Both the position numbers and the translations under genes were made by a program. Below the pieces are notes generated by a model. It saw nothing but the letters and a program-made list of their open reading frames with translations. It was not told the origin of the DNA and ran no database searches. Shown piece after piece: positions 1 to 6,113 of a DNA stretch of 6,147 bases (positions within the stretch are counted from its first letter, which is position 1; the number at the start of each line of letters is the position of its first letter). Source of the stretch: an uncultured Clostridia bacterium (GTDB lineage: Bacteria > Bacillota > Clostridia > Oscillospirales > Acutalibacteraceae); NCBI GenBank assembly GCA_937888485.1, contig CALAQQ010000082.1, forward strand, positions 1 through 6,147, given 5' to 3'.

Positions 1-731
1 TATCTCCCAAAGAAGTTGAAGACTGCATTCAGCGTCTTGCACAGATGGCAAGAGCTGCCGGTATTCACCTTGTTATTGCAACACAGAGACCTTCCGTTGA
101 TGTTATTACAGGTATTATCAAAGCAAATATTCCAAGCAGAATTGCGCTTTCTGTTTCGTCGCAGGTTGACTCAAGAACAATTCTTGATGCTGTCGGTGCG
201 GAAAAGCTTCTCGGCAACGGTGATATGCTTTTCAGTCCTGTAGGTTCGTCAAAGCCGACCCGTGTTCAGGGTTGCTTTATTTCCGATGCTGAAGTTGAAA
301 ATGTTGTAAATCATATCAAATCACAGCTTCAGACAACATATAACGAAGAGACAATGCATGAAATTGAAGCGAAGGCGGCAGCGTCAGAAAATGCCAAGAA
401 GAAGGGATATGAAGAAACCGATGAGGATGATTTTGACCCTATGCTTAATGACGCAATTGAGGTTGTTCTCAATGCAGGCGGCGCTTCGACAACAATGCTT
501 CAGAAAAAACTTAAACTCGGATATGCAAGAGCGTCAAGAGTTATGGATCAGCTCGAGGAAAAGGGCATAGTAGGACCTTCGGAAGGTGCAAAACCCAGAG
601 CAGTTCTTATTACAAAACAACAATGGTATGAAATGCAGGCTCTTGCTGACGGTGCGGGTGTTGCACCGAATATTGACGATGTTTTTGCAGACGATGATGA
701 TTATGCAGGTTCGGAGGATGACTTTGAATAA
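1..731 (+). CDS. ftsK: DNA translocase FtsK/SpoIIIE, C-terminal part (5' end outside window)
   Basis: This is the last 242 residues of a DNA-pumping ATPase that moves chromosomal DNA through the division or sporulation septum; the first complete codon is at position 3. Residues 1 to about 110 are the end of the RecA-like motor. They contain IHLVIATQRPSVDVITG, then the conserved IPSRIALSVSSQVDSRTILD and the GAEKLLGNGDML segment, all hallmarks of FtsK/SpoIIIE. A charged linker (about 115-143) leads to the winged-helix gamma domain (about 142-204, with LQKKLKLGYARASRVMDQLE and GIVGP), which in this family reads the polarity sequences on DNA. After the gamma domain comes an acidic tail ending DDDDYAGSEDDFE. 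The Walker A region and the membrane domain lie upstream of the window, so FtsK and SpoIIIE cannot be told apart here. The stop codon overlaps the start of the next gene, which suggests one transcript. Confidence 0.95.
   Translation, partial: SPKEVEDCIQRLAQMARAAGIHLVIATQRPSVDVITGIIKANIPSRIALSVSSQVDSRTILDAVGAEKLLGNGDMLFSPVGSSKPTRVQGCFISDAEVENVVNHIKSQLQTTYNEETMHEIEAKAAASENAKKKGYEETDEDDFDPMLNDAIEVVLNAGGASTTMLQKKLKLGYARASRVMDQLEEKGIVGPSEGAKPRAVLITKQQWYEMQALADGAGVAPNIDDVFADDDDYAGSEDDFE
713..717 (+). promoter_or_regulatory. Ribosome binding site that decides the ygiQ start
   Basis: GGAGG lies inside the end of the ftsK reading frame. It directly abuts an in-frame ATG at 718 (no spacer), which is too close for normal initiation, but it is 6 bases from the in-frame TTG at 724. 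The spacing favours the TTG as the start. Because the site is within the last codons of the translocase gene, translation of the two genes is probably coupled. Confidence 0.65.
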
Positions 732-2553
732 TTTAAACGGATTTTTACCCGTTACAAAAGAAGAAATGACCGTAAGAGGATGGGGACAGGCTGACTTTGT
801 TTATGTCAGCGGTGATGCGTATGTTGACCATCCTGCTTTCGGTGCGGCTATCATAACAAGAATACTTGAAAATGCAGGCTTCAAAGTTGCTTTTCTTGCA
901 CAACCCGATTGGAGAAGTAATGAGGATTTTATGCGTTTTGGTAAACCGCGTCTTGGTTTTCTTGTCAGCAGCGGAAATATTGATTCAATGGTTGCTCACT
1001 ATACTGCGGCAAAGAAAAAACGCAGTTCAGATTACTACAGTCCCGGTGGAAAATTCGGCTTAAGACCCGACAGAGCAGTTATTGTTTATTGCAATAAAAT
1101 AAGAGAAATTTACGGTGATGTTCCGATTATTATCGGCGGTCTTGAAGCATCGCTTCGACGCTTTGCGCATTATGACTATTGGGATGATAAAATTCGCCGT
1201 TCAATTCTTTTTGATTCTCAGGCCGATCTACTTTCTTTCGGCATGGGAGAACGTTCCATGCTTGAAATTGCGCAGAGGCTCGATTCGGGTGAAAATATTT
1301 CAGATATTCGTGATATCAGAGGAACTTGTTACAGCGTTGACGTTCGTGAAACTCCTTATTACGGAACTGAATGTCCCTCATTTGATAATGTCTACAATTC
1401 TAAAAAGGAATATGCTGTTTCTTGCAGAATTCAGCAGGATGAGCAGGACTTTTTCAGAGGTAAAGCAATAAAACAGCGTCACGGAAGCAGGATGCTTGTT
1501 CAGAATCAGCCTGCAATTCCTTTGTCACAGGATGAGCTTGATAAAGTCTATGCTTTACCGTATATGAGAACTTATCATCCGATGTATGAAGCTATGGGCG
1601 GAGTTCCCGGAATTGAAGAAGTCCGTTTTTCGATAGCACATAACCGCGGATGCTTCGGTGCGTGTAATTTCTGTTCGCTTGCATTTCATCAGGGAAGATA
1701 TATTACAACACGAAGCAGGCAATCAATCGTTAATGAAGCTAAAATATTAACCGAATTGCCCGATTTTAAAGGATATATCCATGATATCGGCGGACCAACC
1801 GCAAATTTCCGTCAGCCTTCATGCGAAGGACAGGAGAAGAGGGGACTTTGCAAAGGCAAAAAATGTCTTGTTCCCACTATTTGTCCCAATCTTAAATCAA
1901 ATCATTCGGAATATCTGGGTATTCTTCGTGAGGTTCGTTCTCTTCCAAAAGTAAAAAAGGTATTTATCCGTTCGGGAATCAGATATGATTATATGCTTGC
2001 AGATAAGGATGATACTTTCTTCAGAGAGCTTGTTGCCCATCACGTCAGCGGCCAGCTTAAAGTTGCACCCGAGCATTGTTCTGCTGCTGTTCTTGATAAA
2101 ATGGGTAAACCTCATATTGAAGCATATCTTGAATTTTCAAAGAAATATTTTAAATATTCAAAAAGCGAAGGTAAAGAACAGTATTTAGTTCCGTATCTTA
2201 TGTCTTCACACCCCGGAAGCACTTTAAAGGAAGCTGTTGAGCTTGCGCTTTTTCTTAAAAAAATCGGTATAAGACCGGAGCAGGTTCAGGATTTTTATCC
2301 TACACCGGGCACGGTTTCAACCTGTATGTTCTATACTGGTATTGACCCATATACGATGAAAGAAGTTTATGTTGCAAAAGACCCTCATGAAAAAGCCATG
2401 CAGAGAGCTCTTCTGCAATATTTCAACCCTAAAAACAAAGGTCTTGTTATTGAAGCGTTAAGAAAAGCAGGCAGACACGATCTTATAGGTTACGGTGATA
2501 AATGTCTGGTGACGCCGAATAAGACTGTTAACAACCAGAGCAGAGAGAGGTAA
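724..2553 (+). CDS. YgiQ family radical SAM protein (UPF0313)
   Basis: A 609-residue protein of the YgiQ/UPF0313 radical SAM family, whose substrate is not known to me. It has the N-terminal family domain (about 1-290, with RGWGQADFVYVSGDAYVDHP and IIIGGLEASLRRFAHYDYWD). The radical SAM core begins at about 300 and carries the cluster motif CFGACNFC (Cys310, Cys314, Cys317). A conserved cysteine-rich stretch follows (Cys367, 376, 381, 387), then the C-terminal DUF3362-like region (about 530-609, with FYPTPGTVSTCMFYTGIDP and HEKAMQRALLQYF). It is shorter than the roughly 740-residue E. coli YgiQ, mostly through a short C-terminus. I chose TTG 724 (giving MNNLNGFLPVTKEEM) because the GGAGG at 713-717 fits it and family members begin shortly before the FLPV motif; ATG 718 would add only two residues. 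It overlaps ftsK by 8 bases and ends 2 bases before the next gene. Confidence 0.93.
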   Translation: MNNLNGFLPVTKEEMTVRGWGQADFVYVSGDAYVDHPAFGAAIITRILENAGFKVAFLAQPDWRSNEDFMRFGKPRLGFLVSSGNIDSMVAHYTAAKKKRSSDYYSPGGKFGLRPDRAVIVYCNKIREIYGDVPIIIGGLEASLRRFAHYDYWDDKIRRSILFDSQADLLSFGMGERSMLEIAQRLDSGENISDIRDIRGTCYSVDVRETPYYGTECPSFDNVYNSKKEYAVSCRIQQDEQDFFRGKAIKQRHGSRMLVQNQPAIPLSQDELDKVYALPYMRTYHPMYEAMGGVPGIEEVRFSIAHNRGCFGACNFCSLAFHQGRYITTRSRQSIVNEAKILTELPDFKGYIHDIGGPTANFRQPSCEGQEKRGLCKGKKCLVPTICPNLKSNHSEYLGILREVRSLPKVKKVFIRSGIRYDYMLADKDDTFFRELVAHHVSGQLKVAPEHCSAAVLDKMGKPHIEAYLEFSKKYFKYSKSEGKEQYLVPYLMSSHPGSTLKEAVELALFLKKIGIRPEQVQDFYPTPGTVSTCMFYTGIDPYTMKEVYVAKDPHEKAMQRALLQYFNPKNKGLVIEALRKAGRHDLIGYGDKCLVTPNKTVNNQSRER

Positions 2554-2555
2554 GA

Positions 2556-3497
2556 ATGAATGGTTCAAACGCAAAAAATAAAAAGCTGATTTATATGCTT
2601 ATCGTTCTTGTGATTGCGGTCATCACCTCCGTCGGTTCTTCACTGGGGTGGTGGGGAGAGTTTTCCGAAGACCCCGGAAATACACTCGGCAATTTTACTC
2701 AGTCAAACCATCGGAACGATAAAAACAATGATTTTTCGGTTCATTTTATTGATGTCGGTCAGGGCGACTGCACTCTTGTCTTGAGTAATAATATGGCTAT
2801 GCTTATTGATGCAGGTGAAAACGGTCATGAAACCGATGTTATCAATTATCTGCGTTCAATGAAGATTGATAAGCTGGATTACATAATTGCGACACATCAG
2901 CATTCAGATCATATCGGCGGTATTCCCGAAGTTCTTGAAGAGTTTGATGCAGATAATATTATTATGCCAAGACTCACAAAAGAACAGACACCGACCAACA
3001 GTACATATAAATCATTTTTGACTGCATTGCAGAATTCTGACGCAAGGATTATTTCGGCAAAACCGGGTTTGAAATATCAGCTTGGAGATGCTGAATTTGA
3101 AATCCTCGGACCTGTAACCGATGACTGCGAGGATATCAACAGTATGTCTGCGGTTACAAAGATTACATACGGCAATAACTCTTTTCTCGTAACGGGTGAT
3201 GCCGAAAAAGATGAAGAACTTGAAATTGTTGAAAACGGTGCTGACCTGGACTGCGATGTTTTAAGAGTCGGTCATCACGGTTCGTCAACCTCGTCAAGCA
3301 GAGAATTTCTTGAGGCGATAACTCCGGAAATCTGTGTAATATCATGCGGTGCAAATAATGACTACGGTCACCCTCATGATAAAGCACTCAAAAGAATCAG
3401 TTATCAGACGGATGAGGTTTTCAGAACCGACATTTGCGGAAGCATCGTTATGACAAGCGACGGCGAAAACATCGTAATTTCATATGAAAACGAATAA
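2556..3497 (+). CDS. Membrane-anchored ComEC/Rec2-type MBL-fold hydrolase
   Basis: A 313-residue protein with one hydrophobic segment (about 11-32) after a lysine-bearing N-terminus, and no lipobox or clear cleavage site. It is therefore probably anchored with its catalytic domain outside the cell. From residue 61 it is a complete metallo-beta-lactamase fold of the kind found at the C-terminus of the competence protein ComEC: FIDVGQGDCTLV (64-75), LIDAG (Asp85), the metal motif THQHSDHIGG (His114, His116, Asp118, His119), VTGDAE (Asp215), GHHGSS (His240, His241) and GHPH (His272, His274). Known relatives are DNA-degrading or phosphodiester-cleaving hydrolases; the substrate here is unknown. 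The competence membrane-channel domain of ComEC is absent, so this is a stand-alone version. A purine-rich GAGAGAGG lies 5 bases before the ATG. The gene starts 2 bases after ygiQ, and its degenerate paralogue follows. Confidence 0.93.
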   Translation: MNGSNAKNKKLIYMLIVLVIAVITSVGSSLGWWGEFSEDPGNTLGNFTQSNHRNDKNNDFSVHFIDVGQGDCTLVLSNNMAMLIDAGENGHETDVINYLRSMKIDKLDYIIATHQHSDHIGGIPEVLEEFDADNIIMPRLTKEQTPTNSTYKSFLTALQNSDARIISAKPGLKYQLGDAEFEILGPVTDDCEDINSMSAVTKITYGNNSFLVTGDAEKDEELEIVENGADLDCDVLRVGHHGSSTSSSREFLEAITPEICVISCGANNDYGHPHDKALKRISYQTDEVFRTDICGSIVMTSDGENIVISYENE

Positions 3498-3510
3498 ATG
3501 AGGGATTCTT

Positions 3511-4299
3511 ATGAGAAGACTTCCGAGTGAACCTGTTTCCGAAGTTTATAAACGAAAGCAGTATCAGATACAAAAAACTTTTCAGAACAGAATGATTGCG
3601 GTGATTGTTACTTCGTATTTATGTCTTTTGTTTTTATTGCTTATCTTTTTCTTCAACGGAACTTTATGGGAGAACTTCAAATACAGAACAAACGGTATCA
3701 ACTGTGAATTTCAATGTCTCGATTTTGATTATGGAAACGCAATCTTGTTTGAGAGCAGCGGAGAAAATTTTTTAATCGATTCGGGAAATGGAAATCACGG
3801 TGAAGAATTGCTCGGGTTTTTAACATCAGAAGAAATTGATTCGATTAATTATCTTTTTATTTCTGAACTCAGTGAGGAATATCTTCAGAGTCTTGATATG
3901 ATAATCAATTCTGTAACGGTTGATAAAATTGTTCTGCCGTCAACAGATGATGAACAGCTGCAAAAAATATTTGATGATTATATCGCTTCAACACCTGTTA
4001 TTTCTCAGACAGCTATTGAAGGAATGAGCTTCAGAATCGGAAAAAGCACTGTTGATGTTACAGATGTTTCTTCCTTATCAATCAAGCTGTCTTTTGGTAA
4101 GAATAAATTCCTGATATTAAATTCTGAATATGTGCCTGAAGACAAAATTACTGATTTTGATGCGATAATAAGAAATCTCGAATCCTTTATTGAAATAGAA
4201 GATATTTCGTCAGAAAAGATTTACAGAACCTATTTGAACGGTGATATTCTTATCAAGAGCAATGAAGTTGATTTGAAAATTAAGTGCGAAAAACAATGA
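3511..4299 (+). CDS. Degenerate, membrane-anchored MBL-fold paralogue (predicted pseudoenzyme)
   Basis: A 262-residue protein with a basic N-terminus (1-27), one transmembrane segment (about 28-48) and a predicted extracellular domain. The domain matches the upstream MBL hydrolase along its length: FQCLDFDYGNAILF against VHFIDVGQGDCTLV, NFLIDSGNGNHGEELLGFL against AMLIDAGENGHETDVINYL, VDKIVLPS against ADNIIMPR, and a C-terminal YRTYLNGDILIKS against FRTDICGSIVMTS. The catalytic set is gone: His114, His116, Asp118 and His119 correspond to Glu119, Ser121, Glu123 and Tyr124; Asp215 to Ser205; His240 and His241 to Leu223 and Glu224. About 34 residues carrying GHPH are missing. A non-catalytic binding or structural role is therefore inferred. 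The reading frame is intact, with GAGGGA 5-6 bases before the ATG, so it is not an obvious pseudogene. Sampled 60-base blocks are near 30 % GC, against about 40 % in the upstream gene. Confidence 0.82.
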   Translation: MRRLPSEPVSEVYKRKQYQIQKTFQNRMIAVIVTSYLCLLFLLLIFFFNGTLWENFKYRTNGINCEFQCLDFDYGNAILFESSGENFLIDSGNGNHGEELLGFLTSEEIDSINYLFISELSEEYLQSLDMIINSVTVDKIVLPSTDDEQLQKIFDDYIASTPVISQTAIEGMSFRIGKSTVDVTDVSSLSIKLSFGKNKFLILNSEYVPEDKITDFDAIIRNLESFIEIEDISSEKIYRTYLNGDILIKSNEVDLKIKCEKQ

Positions 4300-4308
4300 G
4301 GTGTTATT

Positions 4309-4527
4309 ATGTTTTACAGCATAGACAGAATAGTTGAAGAAGTAGCCGTTTGTATCGGCGATAACGAAGAATATCTTCTTCTGTCTGTTGATAATATCAT
4401 CGGCAGTTACAGAGTGGGAAGCATCATCAGAGAGGATGAAAACGGGTATTACATTTCTGTTCCTGAAGAGGAAGAAAAACGCAGAAATGAGAATTTTAAC
4501 CTTGCAGAAAGTCTCTTTGATGAATAA
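4309..4527 (+). CDS. DUF3006 family small protein
   Basis: A 72-residue soluble protein with no signal or membrane segment, so probably cytoplasmic. It has the pattern of DUF3006 proteins: an opening of the type YSIDRIVEEVAV, alternating hydrophobic strands to about residue 52 with VGSIIRE and the glycine-tyrosine turn NGYYISV, then a charged helix EEEEKRRNENF ending in ESLFDE. The function of the family is unknown. From memory, its members are often encoded beside ComEC-type MBL hydrolases, as here, which supports both the family call and a shared role. TGAGGTG overlaps the stop codon of the previous gene and sits 5 bases before the ATG, so the two genes are probably translationally coupled. 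It is the last gene before the terminator. The family assignment comes from recognising the pattern, not from a search. Confidence 0.82.
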   Translation: MFYSIDRIVEEVAVCIGDNEEYLLLSVDNIIGSYRVGSIIREDENGYYISVPEEEEKRRNENFNLAESLFDE

Positions 4528-4552
4528 ACCGTAAATTAATATTAAAAAAGCG

Positions 4553-4591
4553 ACAGATTATTCATTTTTCTCTTGAATAATCTGTTCTTTT
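4553..4591 (+). terminator. Rho-independent terminator of the ftsK-to-DUF3006 operon
   Basis: A perfect 12-bp inverted repeat, ACAGATTATTCA (4553-4564) and TGAATAATCTGT (4574-4585), is separated by a 9-base loop and followed by a T-rich run, TCTTTT, to 4591. An A-rich run (4544-4549) precedes the stem, so the structure could also work on the other strand, although no gene converges on it. The stem is AT-rich but long. It lies 25 bases after the DUF3006 stop codon. Confidence 0.85.
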
Positions 4592-4601
4592 AATATATAA
4601 T
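4573..4601 (+). promoter_or_regulatory. Sigma-A-type promoter for miaB
   Basis: TTGAAT at 4573-4578 (four of six bases match TTGACA) and a perfect TATAAT at 4596-4601 are separated by 17 bases. Transcription would start near 4607-4609. The -35 box covers the last loop base and the first part of the 3' arm of the upstream terminator, so promoter and terminator share DNA. The expected transcript start leaves almost no leader for an ATG at 4611 but about 27 bases for the TTG at 4635. Confidence 0.72.
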
Positions 4602-4621
4602 AACAAATATATGTTCAATAT

Positions 4622-4627
4622 GGAGGA
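4622..4627 (+). promoter_or_regulatory. Ribosome binding site that decides the miaB start
   Basis: GGAGGA lies 7 bases before the in-frame TTG at 4635. No comparable site precedes the upstream in-frame ATG codons: the one at 4611 follows only A/T-rich DNA, and the one at 4620 overlaps this site itself. An out-of-frame ATG at 4630 is only 2-3 bases downstream of the site. Confidence 0.72.
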
Positions 4628-4634
4628 ATATGGC

Positions 4635-6056
4635 TTGTCCGATATTTCAAATAAAAATTCAGTTTCCGTTCCTGCGGAAGAACTTGCAAAACAACGTGAA
4701 TATTCCGCTCTTGTACGTGAGATAATTGTGCAGAGATACTCCGATGCTCCCAAGGCATTTGTTCATACTTACGGCTGTCAGGGAAATGTTTCCGACGGTG
4801 AAAGACTTGAAGGTATGCTTGAGGAAATGGGGTATGTTCTGACTGACGACCTTGAAGGTGCCGATTTGGTTTTGTATAATACCTGCGCAATCCGTGAACA
4901 TGCTGAAGACAGAGTTTTCGGAAATGTCGGTGCGTTAAAGCCTTCAAAAAATGCGAACCGTGATATGAAGATCATTCTTTGCGGATGCATGATGCAACAG
5001 GAATGGGTTGTTGAAAAGATAAAAAAGAGTTATCCGTTTGTTGATATTGTTTTTGGAATTCATGTTATGCACAGACTTCCCGAATTTCTTTATCTTAATC
5101 TTTCAAGAGGAAAGAAAATCCGTGAATTTCCTGATCATGACGGTGTTATTGTTGAAGAACTTCCCGTTCACCGAGACAGTGAATTCAAAGCGTGGATTCC
5201 GATAATGTACGGTTGCAATAATTTCTGCAGTTATTGTATTGTTCCTTATGTCAGAGGCAGAGAGAGAAGCCGTGATCCCGAAGCTATTTTTGAAGAAGCC
5301 AAACAGCTTATTTCACAAGGCTATAAAGAAATAACTCTTCTCGGACAGAATGTTAATTCATACGGTAAATATCCCGATTACGGATGCAACTTTTCTGAAC
5401 TTCTTCGCAGACTCAACGATGTTGAGGGAGATTTTATAATCAGATTTATGACTTCACATCCAAAAGACTGCACTCATGAATTGCTCGATACAATGGCATC
5501 ATGCAAAAAGGTTGCAAGACATCTTCATTTGCCGTTCCAGAGCGGTAACAACAGAGTTCTTTCTGAAATGAACAGAAGATACACAAGAGAAAGATATCTT
5601 GAATTACTTCGTTATGCATATTCCGTTATGCCCGATTTATCTGTAACAAGCGATGTTATAGTCGGTTTTCCCGGGGAAACTTATGAAGAGTTTCTCGATA
5701 CCGTATCTTTGGTTGAAGAAGCGAAGTTCACATCCATGTATACTTTCATTTTCTCGTCAAGAAACGGAACAAAAGCCGCTTCAATGCCTGACCCTGTTTC
5801 AAGGGAAGAAAAAGGAAAGTGGTTCAGAGAGCTTCTTGATGCTCAGGAAAATATTGCTGCCGTCAGAACAGCTTCCATGGTCGGTAAAACCTACAGGGTT
5901 CTTTGTGAAAGTATCAGCAAGGGCGGTCTTATCGAAGGCAGAACGGGCGGCAACATTATTATAGAGTTTCCCGCCGACGAATCGGTTATCGGTTCTTTCC
6001 GTGATGTTAAAGTCACTGAATCTCTCACCTGGATTTTAAAAGGCGAGCTTCAATAA
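4635..6056 (+). CDS. miaB: tRNA-2-methylthio-N6-dimethylallyladenosine synthase MiaB
   Basis: A 473-residue methylthiotransferase of the usual length for MiaB. It adds a methylthio group to i6A at position 37 of tRNAs reading codons that begin with U, using SAM and two 4Fe-4S clusters in the cytoplasm. The N-terminal UPF0004 domain shows HTYGCQGNVSDGER (Cys48), NTCAIREHAEDRVFGNVG (Cys84) and CGCMMQQ (Cys118). The radical SAM core has YGCNNFCSYCIVPYVRGRE (Cys194, Cys198, Cys201), then GQNVNSYG and HLPFQSGNNRVLSEMNRRY. A C-terminal TRAM domain runs from about 415 to 473. NTCAIREHAE and GQNVNSYG favour MiaB over RimO or MtaB. I chose TTG 4635 from the GGAGGA position and the promoter; ATG 4611 would add eight residues but would sit almost at the predicted transcript start. 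No key residue is missing. Confidence 0.96.
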   Translation: MSDISNKNSVSVPAEELAKQREYSALVREIIVQRYSDAPKAFVHTYGCQGNVSDGERLEGMLEEMGYVLTDDLEGADLVLYNTCAIREHAEDRVFGNVGALKPSKNANRDMKIILCGCMMQQEWVVEKIKKSYPFVDIVFGIHVMHRLPEFLYLNLSRGKKIREFPDHDGVIVEELPVHRDSEFKAWIPIMYGCNNFCSYCIVPYVRGRERSRDPEAIFEEAKQLISQGYKEITLLGQNVNSYGKYPDYGCNFSELLRRLNDVEGDFIIRFMTSHPKDCTHELLDTMASCKKVARHLHLPFQSGNNRVLSEMNRRYTRERYLELLRYAYSVMPDLSVTSDVIVGFPGETYEEFLDTVSLVEEAKFTSMYTFIFSSRNGTKAASMPDPVSREEKGKWFRELLDAQENIAAVRTASMVGKTYRVLCESISKGGLIEGRTGGNIIIEFPADESVIGSFRDVKVTESLTWILKGELQ

Positions 6057-6058
6057 GT

Positions 6059-6081
6059 TAATACGTACGTTTATCGTATTA
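6059..6081 (+). other. Short inverted repeat in the gap after miaB
   Basis: TAATACG (6059-6065) and CGTATTA (6075-6081) form a perfect 7-bp inverted repeat around a 9-base loop. The following bases are A/T-rich but contain no clean run of T, so at most it is a weak terminator or a processing hairpin. A poor promoter-like pair, TTAATA (6058-6063) and TATAAA (6082-6087) with 18 bases between, overlaps it. Read-through from miaB into the next gene seems at least as likely as new initiation. Confidence 0.3.
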
Positions 6082-6113
6082 TATAAATTTTATTTCAGAC
6101 AGGAGAAACAAAA

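Noticed and set aside
16..243. A + strand open frame of 75 codons
   Set aside because: It overlaps the clearly conserved FtsK motor sequence in another frame and resembles no family.
586..723. A longer start for the YgiQ gene at an ATG inside ftsK
   Set aside because: The extra 46 residues are the shifted-frame translation of the FtsK C-terminus, no ribosome site fits, and YgiQ proteins begin just before the FLPV motif.
1115..1471. A 118-codon open frame inside the ygiQ gene
   Set aside because: A shadow frame over conserved YgiQ sequence; it has no motif and no convincing ribosome site.
2556..3497. Calling the MBL gene comEC
   Set aside because: Only the C-terminal MBL domain type is present; the multi-pass channel and N-terminal domains of ComEC are missing, so a competence role cannot be claimed.
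3511..4299. Calling the degenerate MBL gene a pseudogene
   Set aside because: The frame is uninterrupted over 262 codons, the ribosome site is good, and strand and anchor patterns are preserved despite loss of all catalytic residues, so a retained non-catalytic protein is the better reading.
4528..4610. A riboswitch or small RNA in the gap before miaB
   Set aside because: The 83 bases are fully explained by the terminator hairpin and the overlapping promoter; no known aptamer motif is visible.
4562..4753. A minus-strand 63-codon frame spanning the terminator and miaB promoter
   Set aside because: It covers the hairpin and promoter DNA and antisense miaB; its composition is that of chance translation.
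4615..4947. Minus-strand open frames opposite the start of miaB (up to 110 codons)
   Set aside because: They lie antisense to the conserved UPF0004 domain of MiaB, show no recognisable protein features, and follow no promoter that I can see.
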